From assembly GCA_963978905.1 (NCBI GenBank), contig OZ022257.1:33129685-33193684 (forward strand): a DNA stretch of 64,000 bases. Reading direction: 5' to 3'. The notes beneath the pieces are model-generated. The model had not been told where the DNA came from. It did not search any database and saw nothing but the letters and a program-made list of their open reading frames with translations. The DNA comes from Trichostrongylus colubriformis (taxonomy: Eukaryota > Nematoda > Chromadorea > Rhabditida > Trichostrongylidae). How positions within the stretch are numbered: the first letter of the stretch is position 1; the number at the start of each line of letters is the position of its first letter. Shown in pieces: positions 13,601 through 21,597 of the stretch. Both the position numbers and the translations under genes were made by a program.

Positions 13601-14102
13601 ATTGCTATGAATCGTGCGCGCAGTAGTGTGCGCCCGACAACTGGTATATTATCGGACATAATTCGCGTGGTGAATTTCATTCATTTATCGCTGACCAGCA
13701 GGGCTAGCTGTAATCCCCATCCTTCATTCATTGGTATATCAGTTTATTATCGTTCCTCTCAGTCCTGTTAATAAGAGAACAGTAGGTAAGCTGTCGACTA
13801 AGCGAGGTCGCTCAGCATACCAAGGCGAAGTGCGAAAAAAGATGATATTCTGCCAGCTGACCTTGTTGGTGCATTTGAAACTGATTGCATGATCAGTAAG
13901 GCTAGGATCAAAGTTTACGCAGAGCCGCCACTCTCCAAACAATTAGGAGTGCTACATTTTTGCAAGCTTTAACAATGTTATTGATAACCAACCTGTCATA
14001 CGAATCAAAGCTAATTCCGCAGGTGTTCCTACCAACGCTCCACATGCACCTGCTGTCATTCCAAACAATGCTTTTACAGGAAATGAAAGAGGCTGATCCT
14101 TC
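1272..14102 (-). CDS. misc-1: Mitochondrial 2-oxoglutarate/malate carrier, last six exons
   Basis: Mitochondrial carrier (SLC25A11 / oxoglutarate carrier family), which exchanges 2-oxoglutarate for malate across the inner mitochondrial membrane. I joined six minus-strand exons by eye: 14102-13993, 4341-4241, 4169-4064, 1691-1607, 1542-1476 and 1418-1272 (stop). Every junction keeps phase and uses GT/AG. Together they encode about 204 residues, against about 310 for the family, so the first ~105 residues are missing; I did not find those exons above 14102. Seen in order: the second-repeat signature TPAELALIRM, the GDGHLPREQRRNY loop, RAMVVNAAQLATY, the third-repeat signature PVDILKTR, and the C-terminal block FWKGFTPYYMRSGPHT. 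Introns range from 57 bp to 9.65 kb, and the largest holds the foldback element with its LINE. The symbol is by family resemblance to the nematode gene. No broken codon is seen in these exons, so it may be functional. Confidence 0.85.
1692..3035. other. Intron of carrier gene, no recognised repeat
   Basis: Part of the 2.37-kb intron between exons 4064 and 1691. A short minus-strand ORF near 2521-2754 has a TWRG motif reminiscent of the carrier family, but the flanking residues do not align and the exon it would supply has been found at 4241-4341. Nothing else recognised. Confidence 0.5.
3036..3330. repeat. Hairpin-rich MITE-like element
   Basis: Begins with a near-perfect inverted pair (TATACCTAAGGTGC at 3036 and its complement ending near 3089). 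It continues with a second inverted pair, about 3118-3150 against 3243-3278, built around CTTGCAGCCAATTTTC and its complement. GC-rich compared with its surroundings. No ORF. Likely a small non-autonomous DNA transposon or two nested ones. Confidence 0.45.
3786..3985 (-). repeat. Fragment of foldback-family 146-bp repeat
   Basis: Matches the minus-oriented units of the foldback family: ATCCGTTTCGC, GGGACGGAGACATTGATGG, and GATAACGGTTGATAAGAT in the same order and spacing. About one and a half units, sitting in the carrier-gene intron between exons 4064 and 1691. Confidence 0.6.
4064..4341 (-). CDS. misc-1: Carrier gene, two middle exons
   Basis: Exons 4341-4241 (101 nt) and 4169-4064 (106 nt) with a 71-bp intron (4240-4170). 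The first encodes the matrix loop GDGHLPREQRRNYKCV and the following helix IRVIKEEGIAALFR, where most relatives have LTLWR. The second starts at GCTPTVLRAMVVNAAQLATY and ends KLHDG, with the glycine codon split to join the exon at 1691. Donors are GTAACA and GTTAGC; acceptors are TTGAAG and TTTGAAG. Confidence 0.88.
4342..5007. other. Intron sequence without recognised feature
   Basis: First part of the 9.65-kb carrier intron, between exon 4341 and the foldback element. No ORF with family resemblance and no repeat shared with the rest of the window was recognised. Confidence 0.45.
5008..5260. repeat. ~260-bp palindromic MITE, copy 1
   Basis: Terminal inverted repeats built around GCGCACACTACTGCGCG: the left end reads CTGGCGCAGATTACTGCGCG and the right end GCGCAGTAGTGTGCGCCAGC. 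The interior has a second inverted pair (CCTCTGCTTTCAGCTGAG). Lies at the outer end of the foldback left arm. Copies 2 and 3 are in equivalent positions at 13372 and 25607. Confidence 0.65.
5663..6304 (+). CDS. LINE ORF1 (coiled-coil nucleic-acid chaperone type)
   Basis: 213 residues. The N-terminal third (about residues 3-60) is heptad-like and predicted coiled coil (KVISKIEEIRTRQEGML...). The remainder is basic and charged, ending ARRDYTAEELQLDRSLRKQ, a pattern common to nematode LINE ORF1 proteins. Such proteins bind the element RNA in the retrotransposition particle. No zinc knuckle or PHD finger is seen. The frame is intact, with a stop 107 bp before the first ATG of ORF2. Family assignment rests on position and composition. 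Confidence 0.65.
   Translation: MRIMEKYDSCADRMEKALLASFDKVISKIEEIRTRQEGMLSRIAALENSLSNLSKRDTNQNALYSTMVRVRADEKKIDDKLKRIAWIGVGEQQDDLATKKFDKEALKEVIETSGNDELMAEFSKGNITALRHPAGQPRGVSNRGRIIKISLPSQELKDRLLQHMRSGRQSLTKDFVHSYARRDYTAEELQLDRSLRKQAGQWNASERKLQYVV
6414..9236 (+). pseudogene. LINE ORF2 endonuclease-reverse transcriptase with one stop
   Basis: One reading frame of 940 codons interrupted by a single TGA at 8112-8114; the codons on both sides are in the same frame. The N-terminal apurinic-type endonuclease shows NARSVNNK (residues ~23-30), TESW, SGGGVVAL, GDFNF (~159) and SDHASV (~231). The reverse transcriptase shows NYRPVCLTASLSKVME, QHGFLPGRST, AYIDFSKAFD (~579, first catalytic Asp), SGVPQGTCLGP (~640) and LYADDVKVW (~671, catalytic Asp pair). 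The C-terminal domain contains LEYCPMVWCPS and RTRGHDFRI. All catalytic blocks are kept, so the element is only recently disabled, or the stop is a sequencing or assembly error. No RNase H domain. CR1/Jockey-group organisation. Confidence 0.88.
9728..9767 (+). repeat. 7-bp tandem tail of the LINE
   Basis: About five repeats of ATAGTTA immediately after AATAA, ending at the target duplication TAATTC. Such short 3' microsatellites prime target-primed reverse transcription in CR1-type LINEs. Confidence 0.8.
10210..10880 (+). repeat. 146-bp tandem units of foldback left arm
   Basis: Four to five units. Anchors are the CCACCATTAATGT boxes near 10346, 10493, 10640 and 10785, giving 145-147 bp spacing. 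Each unit contains CTTATCAACCATTATCA, CCCGTCCCACCC, AAACACCTATGAGTGTCAGC and a GCGAAAAGCGAAACGGATTT-like block. No ORF is conserved between units. Confidence 0.75.
11330..11830 (-). repeat. 146-bp tandem units, inner inverted block
   Basis: Three and a half units in the opposite orientation to 10210-10880, with ACATTAATGGTGGGTGA anchors near 11440, 11583 and 11728. Confidence 0.7.
12270..12770 (-). repeat. 146-bp tandem units of foldback right arm
   Basis: About three units in minus orientation with anchors near 12387, 12530 and 12672. Diverged from the left arm, which suggests an old insertion. Confidence 0.65.
13372..13644. repeat. ~260-bp palindromic MITE, copy 2
   Basis: Starts CCAGTTGGCTCGCGCACAC and ends GTGTGCGCCCGACAACTGG, giving ~19-bp near-perfect termini. 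It sits at the outer end of the foldback right arm, mirroring copy 1. Confidence 0.65.
13645..13992. other. Carrier-gene intron between foldback and exon
   Basis: No recognised repeat or ORF. It separates the right end of the foldback element from the donor side of exon 13993-14102. Confidence 0.5.
13993..14102 (-). CDS. misc-1: Carrier gene, first exon visible in the window
   Basis: Encodes KDQPLSFPVKALFGMTAGAC and continues GALVGTPAELALIRMT, the third transmembrane helix and second-repeat signature of the oxoglutarate carrier. The donor GTTGGT splits a glycine codon completed by the exon at 4341. I chose the acceptor CTTCTAG at 14103. A longer exon is possible, because the frame stays open to about 14157 (EFFTDPYMAGTSSR), where an AG also occurs. 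It lies 9.65 kb from the next exon. Confidence 0.8.
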
Positions 14103-14289
14103 CTAGAAGAGGTTCCAGCCATATACGGATCAGTGAAAAATTCAGCTTGATATTATTGCCACTTACCCAGGTCACCTCATTAGTCGAGAGTTGCGCAAAC
14201 ACTTTATTTCGACAAAAATTAGCCGGTAGATATGCGCCCGCGAGGGTTATACCACGACCAGAGCGCCTTATTTCTGAGCTACCCACCCA

Positions 14290-14470
14290 AATGGGCGGGA
14301 GAAAGAAATTCTAGCGTGACCCGGCAGCTCAGCGTCGCGCACGCCGCGCGCGGCGGACCACGCGGCAAGTGACGGGGTGGATCGGGGATGCCACAGAGTC
14401 GGATGAAGCACGAGATTTATTTCTCACCTCTGTGTTTCCTCTCTATCCTCGAACAACATGCTTCTAGCGG
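14290..14470. repeat. Left inverted repeat flanking second LINE
   Basis: Complement of 18525-18700 over about 175 bp. Shared blocks include CGCGCGGCGGAC, GGATCGGGGATGCC and CCTCTGTGTTTCCTCT, then TCGAACAACATGC. The GGCAGCTCAGCG and GTGGATCGGGGATGCC segments resemble pol III A and B boxes, so a tRNA-derived head is possible. Confidence 0.5.
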
Positions 14471-14631
14471 GTATGGCTCTTCCCTGTGATTATGTTTATT
14501 GTCTTACTTGTTTTTATTATTCGTTTAATTTTCTCGTGGAATGGGGCTCAGCTTGGAGATCGTTATCTGCATCACTACATATCCTGTGAAACGAAGGATC
14601 GTGATCTTCACCGTCAATTTATAATTCCTAT

Positions 14632-15114
14632 GAGGAGCATGAACGCCAAAGGTCTGTTGTTGTAAGTGGAGTCGCCGAGAGAGTTGATTGTAATGTTTTT
14701 AACCGTTTGAATTATGATATCGATTGTGTTAGAAAATTATTGTGCTATCTATACATTGAATGTACCCCTGTTACCTGCTATAGAATGGGTCGCCCCCGTA
14801 GGGGTGTCCCTCGGCTTCTCAAAATTGTTTTGCCTACTAGAACATTTCAATCTCTCCTACTTAAGCGTGCGCCACGTTTGAGTTTCTTTCCTGTTAAAGG
14901 TGTTTTCATCCGCCCTTCGCTGACACGTGAACAACGTATTCAGCGCCGCACCCAAAATCGTCCTTTATCTCAACAAAATAATTGTCCAATATCACAATCT
15001 GTTCCTCAGTCTCATCCATTGACTCCAATATCATTACGCAGTGCCTCTACCCATCAGTCTTCTCCTCCAATGTTACATGCAAACTCTCCTCTCGGTAACT
15101 CGAAAAACTGCTAG
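14632..15114 (+). pseudogene. ORF1 fragment of second LINE
   Basis: Open frame with the conserved nematode CR1 ORF1 block: ERQRSVVVSGVAERVDCNVF, then a cysteine-containing ECTPVTCYRMGRPRRG, RAPRLSFFPVKGVFIRPSLT and a Gln/Ser/Pro-rich C-terminus. An RRM-like RNA-binding role is inferred from the family. Start uncertain. Confidence 0.6.
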
Positions 15115-15117
15115 AGC

Positions 15118-17886
15118 CTCTCCGGATACAAACAAGTGGACTGACCTTCCTACTAGCCAATATCAGATCTCTACAAAAAAAAAATGCCGACGACCTCCAA
15201 TTCCACCTTATTAAGTCTTCCTTTTCTATAGTTGCACTTAGGGAAACCTGGCTTAAGCAGGCAAATGACATTGCTCCCCTCCTTGGTAATCTTTGTAACT
15301 GTTACGACACTATCAGATGTGACCGCACGTGTAGGAAAGGAGGAGGGGTTGCGGTACTTTTGTGCAAGGACCTTCACCATGTTTTGGTATTCAGTGAATC
15401 TGTCGAGGGCGCCTATGAAATCCTCGCATATGATATATTCCCATTAGACTCCGACGCGTTCAGACTCATTGTAGTCTATAGTACTCCCAGTTGTACTCAA
15501 CAATCTTTTCAACAATTACTCAAGTGCATAGGTGATCTCTCTGCTAGTGAGCTTTCCTCCATATTAGTAGGTGATTTCAATCTGCCGGACATAGGAAAAA
15601 CCTAGAATAACGACACATGCTCTGCTTTGCATAGATCCTTTCTGGAAATGTGCAACTCGTACAATTACCGCCAATTAGTCAAGCAGCCCACTAGAGATGG
15701 CAACACCCTCGATTTGGTTTTGTGCAACGATCACCATCTAGTAACGAACGTAAGGACACACCCCCTCGCGATGTGTTGAAAAGACATCGCGTCCAGCTTT
15801 TCCCCAGATACGGTCTTGACCTCAAAAGTACCGATTACTCTTCCGTCTTCTCTTTCCTTAGTGATATTGATCAGATAGGCTCCCTTTCCACTGTCGAAAC
15901 AGTAAATGAAAAATACGAAATGCTGCTTCAAATAATCAATCATGTGCTACATAGTTTTACTCCCCTTCGTGAAATCTTCCCATGTAAACTGATGATGCCG
16001 CAGTACCTTGTATCCATGAACAGAAAGCACATTCGATTATGGAAAAATGCTACTCTTTCTGACAGTGAAAGTGATTGGATAGAGCAAATAATCATAAATT
16101 CCTCAAATTGTTGCGTAAATATAATGCTTCTGTGGAAAAGAAAGTGTTGGAATCTAAGAAGCCTAATGCCTTTTTCAAACTTATGAACTCCAAACTGAAA
16201 GCCAGGCTTAAAATCTCTGGTGTACGATGATGGTATAGCTTTCTGCGATCATGATAAAGCTGAAGCTTTCGCCAAGCACTTTGCCAGTGTTTACATGCCT
16301 ATGACAGTCGAAAGTGGCAAAGTGAACGTGCAGCGCGTCGCCCACTTTCCTACTATGCCCTCTACCCTATGGTATGATAAGGAGGGAATCGAAAAAATAT
16401 TGCGAAGTTGGCCTTCTTCCGTTACTGTAACCCCGGATGGCATTCCGTTAAAATTCATTAAGGAAATAGCGCCGTTCATATCGTATCCACTTTCAGTCAT
16501 TTTCAACTTGAGCCTTATGACCGCTGAAGTACCAGAACGTTGGAGGCACTCATTTGTGGTACCCATTCCCAAAAAGCCCCCCCCCCTTTCCTCCGTCAAA
16601 AATTACCGGCCAATAAGTATTACGTCTTTCTTTGGATTTTCGAGAAAATTATGAAAAAACACATTGTTAATCATCTTCAATTTCACTCAATTGTGTCCAG
16701 TGATCAGCACGGATTCATCCGCGGCAGGTCTACGGAAACCCACATGCTAGAAGCTATCAATGGTTGGACGACTTCATTGGACCATAATATACCCGTAGTT
16801 ATAATATACTTCGACTTTACAAAAGCTTTTGATTGAGTATCGCACGCCCTCCTTCAAAAAAAGATGGTAGCAGTCGGTCTGGAGCCACATATTATTAAAT
16901 GGATTAGTAGCTTTCTTTATAATCGTTCCTTTCGAGTTAGACTAAATAACTCCTACTCTACCAATCAGCCCGCCCCTAATGGAGTTCCGCAAGGCTCTGT
17001 TCTTTCTCCCATCCTTTTCAATATCTACACCTATGAAATCCCTTCCCTCATGTCTACGTGCGGAGTTAAACGCAAAGTTTTTGCCGACGACTTGAAAATC
17101 TATGCCGAGGTTGGTAATGAAGAAGGTGTCCTCCAAATTCGCGCAGCAATCAATACTCTCCTCCGTTGGTCTATCGAATGGTGCCTCCCCCTCTGTCCTG
17201 AGAAGACGAAAGTACTACATCTCGGAGCCAGGAATGGACTTTCCTCATACGAAATCAACGGCATCAATCTCACGCCGGTGGATTCGACGGTGGATTTGGG
17301 CTTTCATCTCAATAGTAGGCTTGATTTCACCACTCATTGCGAAAAAATTTCACTCTCAGCACAAAGACGAATTTACAACTTACTCAAAGCTCTATCCTCA
17401 ATCAATCCGCAAGTGCTGCTGGCCGCGTATAAAAGCTATTAGACCAATCCTAGAGTATGGTACAACAGTGTTCAACCCGTGTAAGCAGTCTTCTATCAAA
17501 AGGCTAGAGGCCGTTCAGAATAGCTTCACGCGTAAACTATTTTTACGTTGCCTTGGTTCCTCTCACACTTCAGGCCGGACTCCTCTCGTAATAAACTACT
17601 CGGGTTGAAAACTCTCTCAGTCAGGAGAAAGATTAATGATGTCGTTATGGTAAGTTAAATACTCAATGGCCAGGTACAGGTAAATTCTAATCATTTTTTC
17701 CAGATCCTACCATCAGTAACTAGAGGAAGCCCTAGCAAGATTAGTTTCAAAAGTGCCCGCGGTGGTCTTCGGCATAACTTTTTTGTCAACCGTGCTGGAT
17801 CCATATATGTAACTTTGTCAAAGCATAGACCGCTCCCTGTTTCGGCTATTTCCTTGAAAACCTATCTCAATCGCATCTTGGATTAA
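15118..17886 (+). pseudogene. Endonuclease-reverse transcriptase of second LINE, broken
   Basis: Endonuclease motifs: LLANIRSLQKKN (15155), RETWLKQ, CRKGGGVAVLL, VGDFNLPD (~15570) followed by TAG at 15603, and NTLDLVL (~15700). Reverse transcriptase motifs: TPDGIPLKFIKEI (16430), NYRPISITS, SDQHGFIRGRSTETHML (16700), YFDFTKAFD (~16809) followed by TGA, NGVPQGSVLSPILFNIYT (16978) and VFADDLKIY (~17077). The C-terminal segment LEYGTTVFNPCKQSSIKRLE is near 17450. At least four frame changes or stops. Catalytic Asp residues are still readable. Confidence 0.8.
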
Positions 17887-18524
17887 TGGTACTCAAAGAA
17901 AACGGATGATGCTTATTGTTAGTAAAATCCGCCAATTCCATCCTTTTCTTCTCTTTTTCGTCAGTCTCTTTTCTTTGACCATTTTGTTCTTCGCCATATG
18001 TTGCTACAGATTTCGCTGTTTTACAAATTGTGAACTACATGGGATAATGTTCGTCTTTTCTACTTTACTTGTGGTTCAATGCTAGATGTTTGCTGGCAAT
18101 TTCTTTTGTACATGCTTGTCATGTAATAAAGTATCAAGTATCAAGTATCTCTTTACCACATTGCAGACGTCTCTATTAGAATTTTTTGAGGGGTGGAGGG
18201 GCGGGGGGGAGCTCTATTTGGGGAGCTGACTCAGTCTGTGTTCGATTTATCAGACTTAATGCAATTGAAGCATGTAAAGGAAGAAGTCAAACACAGCTAC
18301 ATGTAATGAAATACTAGAGAGATGGAATAAATAGAAAACCTGAAGGATGTTGATGTAGTTGTGGGGAGGAGGCACTCCACTGAGCTCGGCGTTCGGCTCT
18401 ACTTTTACCTAGGCAAAGTGATACTCAGGTAAAACACTTGAACATACAATTTGATGATTCCAGAACAATTTCGAGTGAGGGATGACATGACACCGCGAGA
18501 ATGTGTGCTATTCTCACCAACTAC

Positions 18525-18700
18525 AGTAGCAGAAACTGATGCATGTTGTTCGACGTATGCAGAGGAAACACAGAGGCGAGGAATGAATCTCGCTCCTCAT
18601 TTGACTGCGATGGCATGCCCGATCCTCCACGTCGCCTGCCGCGCAGTCCGCCGCGCGCGCTGAGCTACTGGGTCGCACGTATCCCAAGATTCAAACCCTG
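18525..18700. repeat. Right inverted repeat flanking second LINE
   Basis: Complement of 14290-14470. Includes ATGGCATGCCCGATCC and GCGCAGTCCGCCGCGCGCG. The flanking 18156-18524 and 18701-19170 show nothing recognised. Confidence 0.5.
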
Positions 18701-19170
18701 TTCCTGCCACATCGGCAGCGACGGTGCGACGTCGCACTGGTGCGAAATTCCAGCCAGAGTCAGGACAGATTTGATACATATTTCAAACGAGCTATCTATC
18801 AAAACCTGGTATCTGTATAGATCCCAGTCATATCATTCTACCTTCATAAATCATGTGTCTCACCACTGTGCTATCTTGGTGCCTTTTTGAGATGAATTCC
18901 CTTGTTTTGATGAGCGAGGATCGCCCTTACATGTAACAGAATTGTCTCGGAAAACGCACACTCATACTACTTCCAAATCTCTACTAGCAACTTTACGAGC
19001 ACATTCGGAATCAGTGTTGAAAAACGAATTGGAGGGTTAGCGGCTCATTGAGAGTGCCCTCCTCGATCTTGGACCTTTCCTTAACAATATCGCTCACATT
19101 TCTTATTTAATTGACGTTTCGCAATAGATTATAGAAGCCAGCAGCATCAGATTTGCCTCTGCTCTTACTA

Positions 19171-20507
19171 GGGAGGCCCATCAGGTCAAGGTGAGCTTTT
19201 TCAAAACGGTTTTTAGCATTTTATAGGGTCACATACGTGGAGCAAAAAACCGGTCTCAAATTTGGCTAAATGGTTTTGGGGGGGGGGCCCAGAATATGAG
19301 TGCCAAAAGTTGCGTAGAAATAAACGATTTTGACCAGTTTGCTGCAATGCTTTCCAGCTGCGGCATTCAGTATATGAATATCGGAAAACTGTCTTCAAAG
19401 CTACGCCAAAACCACTGCGAGCTCGTTCAAAAATGTAGAATCTCCTATGGTAGCTACTAAACGAAGCAAAGAAGACTCATAGGGGATGCACAGGAGAGAG
19501 TTCTCGCAGTGGTTGGATGGCCGAATGGATAGTGGGACGGACTGGCATTGGCACGGTGGAGGAAGCGTTTGCGGTTCAACTCCTCTCGACGTTTGCGCTT
19601 TTGCATTTTCTGGACTTTTTTTGTCCAGTGCTATACTATTTGCGCACATGCAAAATGACTACAATTTTCGGCGCTGGTGCACGAAAGTGACCTCATTTAC
19701 AAGCTTTCAGTGGTCAACGTGTTTGGACATCGGCGCCCCTAGCACGCTTGCCAGACATTTTCGTGCGAAACTAGTGTGATATTCGTGCTCAGGAGACTCA
19801 ACTAGCCCTAGATACAAAATACTACCCAAATTGAGATTTTCGCCCAAACTCGAGACAGTGGGGTGGACATGGGCACACAGTCACTGCTCTACTTGTACAC
19901 ACGAACAACTTACAGCCTCGTTTAAATGCAATGGAGCATAAGCAGAATCAACGCATTCCAAGTGAACTGCACCTAGCAACACCATGCGACGGCGAAAGAT
20001 AGCAAATATTTCCTTATGTGGGCTACCGACTTCTTTTCGTTGAGCGTTCTTTACTATGGTAGTAGTAGTACTAGTGGTCGCCCAAATTTTTCGAGTTTGG
20101 GTCAAAATCTCGATTAGGCTGAAAACTTGTTACCTAGGGTAGTTCGACCTCCTGAATATGAATATCACACGTACTTTGCGGGAAAACGCCTAGTTTTCCT
20201 GTTATGAGTGTTGGCAGATCCAAACAAATCATTCGCCTAATACGCAAAAATACTCAAGATAGCGGTTCCCTGGCAGGATGAAAATTGATGCGCACATTTT
20301 GCACGTGCGGTCACACTTGAGCACAAATGGATGAAAACTAGAAAAATGCAAAAATTTGTCCTCAGTGGGGATCGAAGCATCAACCATTTTCTGGGTCCCC
20401 AAAACCATTTAGCCGATTTTGAAATCGGTTTTTTGCTTCATGTATGCGACCCTATAAAATGCAAAAAACCGTTTTGAGAAAGCTCACGTTGTCCTGATGG
20501 GCCTCCC
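19171..20507. mobile_element. 1.34-kb inverted-repeat element with conserved ORF remnant
   Basis: Terminal inverted repeats of ~125 bp: the left end begins GGGAGGCCCATCAGG and the right end is CCTGATGGGCCTCCC, followed inwards by GTGAGCTTT, AAAACGGTTTTT, GCATTTTATAGGGTC and GGCTAAATGGTTTTGGGG. The interior has a minus-strand ORF (20105-19881) alignable with a plus-strand ORF in the related element at 63114. No known transposase signature seen and the target duplication is unclear. Probably a non-autonomous DNA transposon, or one with an unrecognised protein. Confidence 0.7.
19881..20105 (-). CDS. Short ORF in 1.34-kb element, conserved in second copy
   Basis: Its C-terminal ~55 residues align without gaps to 63550-63719 on the plus strand: QRKEV matches ERKEV, KEIFAI matches QEICAI, MVLLGAVHLE matches VVLPGIVRVE, APLHLNEAV matches VPLYPSEAV, and the two TGA stops are only two codons apart in alignment. 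Shared frame suggests coding or a captured exon, but DNA similarity alone could give part of this. Function unknown. Confidence 0.4.
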   Translation of the reverse strand: MTQTRKIWATTSTTTTIVKNAQRKEVGSPHKEIFAIFRRRMVLLGAVHLECVDSAYAPLHLNEAVSCSCVQVEQ

Positions 20508-20699
20508 TTGTTAGAGTTCAGTAACTGGATGCGTGGGTCATCAGCTTTTATTGTTTTGTTCTTATATTTAACCTGCTTTTGCTAGGCGATGCACTTCTCG
20601 CGTCACTCGGCTTCGCTAGAGAAGGCTAGACAATAATCTGTATAGGGGACGCTCAACGATGTGATTTAGCAATTACAGCGTACAACTTTACTGAATTAA

Positions 20700-20748
20700 C
20701 AATTATGGGAGTCGACCTACCCATAGGGTAGGTCGACTCCCATAATTG
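20700..20748. repeat. Perfect 23-bp hairpin palindrome
   Basis: CAATTATGGGAGTCGACCTA... reads as two exact 23-bp complementary arms around a 3-bp ATA centre (20723-20725). Could be a minimal foldback, an excision scar or an assembly fold. No terminator role is expected in this context. Confidence 0.8.
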
Positions 20749-20827
20749 TCCATAGGTGAGACAAATTAGTTGTAAAGTTCAGAGTCCTTTACCGCAATGT
20801 TTTTGATGGTGTGGCACACTCGATCTG

Positions 20828-20981
20828 GCTCTTTGCGACAGTACGAGCAGTCTAATCACTGATCCTCTAATGAAATTAGATTGAATCGTACAGTTGTTCT
20901 GCCATCTTTCAAATTTCACACTTCACTTTTCGTTTATGCTGACATCCCGAGTGATTAGACTACTCGTACTGTCGCAAAGAG
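20828..20981. repeat. ~150-bp MITE with 31-bp inverted ends
   Basis: CTCTTTGCGACAGTACGAG at 20829 and its complement CTCGTACTGTCGCAAAGAG ending at 20981; the arms extend inward through AGTCTAATCACT. The ~90-bp interior is AT-rich and non-coding. Confidence 0.7.
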
Positions 20982-21243
20982 ACTGCAGGTGCATTAAGTA
21001 GGCGCTTACGTAAATAAGCCGGTGCTATCACAGCCTTAGATTAACGCACTCGGCCCCGATTTTTTTCTCTGTATTTGAAACTCTTTCGATTGCTTATCAC
21101 TTGCGAATACGTACAGAATATTAAAACGAAATTTGGTTTCTTTGACCAGTAATTGGAGAGCTAGAAAAGTTGGCAGTTGCCACCACCAGGTCTCCGTGGG
21201 AAGTGAAGAACATAAACCGCAACAACTTGTTATTCATTCCCAC

Positions 21244-21597
21244 TTAGAAGTTGTGAAGCAAATCCTTTGCTTTCTTTGCTTCGTTGAGAGCGAGAATGAT
21301 TGCACTTCTCACAGTGTGTTCGTGGACGTCCTGAACGTGACTCCAGTGTTCAAAGTGCTTCGTGATCCCACCACTCCTTGTGTGCCAGTATCCAACGTTG
21401 TCGAATCCGATAACATTCAAAGGTGTCAGGCTGGGCGTCAGACCTCTGGCAAGAACGATTGCAGGCAAATTCATGACATTTTGAGAGCTCAACCAAGGTT
21501 TCCCACGTTTTCGTGTAGGAGCGAATCCATGGAAAGCTAATTTCCACTGTGAATCGCTACAAATTCTTTTCAAATTCGCCAGTTTGGTCCACATCAC
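21244..21597 (-). CDS. Candidate NIPSNAP-like exon
   Basis: Open frame of 117 residues. The segment VGYWHTRSGGITKHFEHW... followed by HEHTVRSAI resembles the NIPSNAP/ABM domain block in which an aromatic-Trp motif, a Gly-Gly turn, a His-x-Trp and an HR..VR helix follow each other. NIPSNAP proteins are small mitochondrial matrix or membrane-associated proteins linked to mitophagy. A GTGAGA just after HEHT could be a donor, so the downstream residues may be intronic. The upstream part (GFAPTRKRGKPWLSSQ) is not recognised. This could be a chance ORF or a pseudo-exon. Confidence 0.3.
   Translation of the reverse strand: MMWTKLANLKRICSDSQWKLAFHGFAPTRKRGKPWLSSQNVMNLPAIVLARGLTPSLTPLNVIGFDNVGYWHTRSGGITKHFEHWSHVQDVHEHTVRSAIILALNEAKKAKDLLHNF

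Larger units (their letters stand above)
5008..13644. mobile_element. Long foldback element with nested LINE
   Basis: A palindromic element filling most of the carrier-gene intron. The left arm is 5008-5356 plus 9768-11000; the right arm is about 12150-13644. Sequence near 5260-5350 matches the complement of 13270-13370, and 9768-10200 matches the complement of 12770-13270. Both arms have a ~260-bp MITE-like palindrome at the outer end and ~146-bp tandem units inside. Two spacer loops (about 10980-11230 and 11940-12180) share the sequence TACTAAGCGAATTATATATA. No transposase is visible, so it is non-autonomous. The LINE at 5357-9767 is an insertion: removing it restores arm continuity. Related arms occur at 22.3-26.0, 34.5-38.9 and 47.3-48.1 kb. 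Confidence 0.75.
14600..18155 (+). mobile_element. Decayed CR1-like LINE, second copy
   Basis: About 3.5 kb with ORF1-, endonuclease- and reverse-transcriptase-like segments broken by stops and frameshifts, ending in three AGTATCA repeats (18130-18149) after TAATAAAG. The ORF1 region (to 15114) has ERQRSVVVSGVAE, ECTPVTCYRMGRPRRG and RLLKIVLPTRTF, typical of nematode CR1 ORF1. The sequence differs clearly from the LINE at 5357, so it belongs to another family of the same clade. Located in an upstream intron of the carrier gene if that gene extends past 14.1 kb. Confidence 0.8.

Noticed and set aside
14163..14286. ORF with a good donor (TGG|GTAAGT) as the preceding carrier exon
   Set aside because: The encoded residues do not match the third carrier helix region, and the phase does not fit the exon at 14102.
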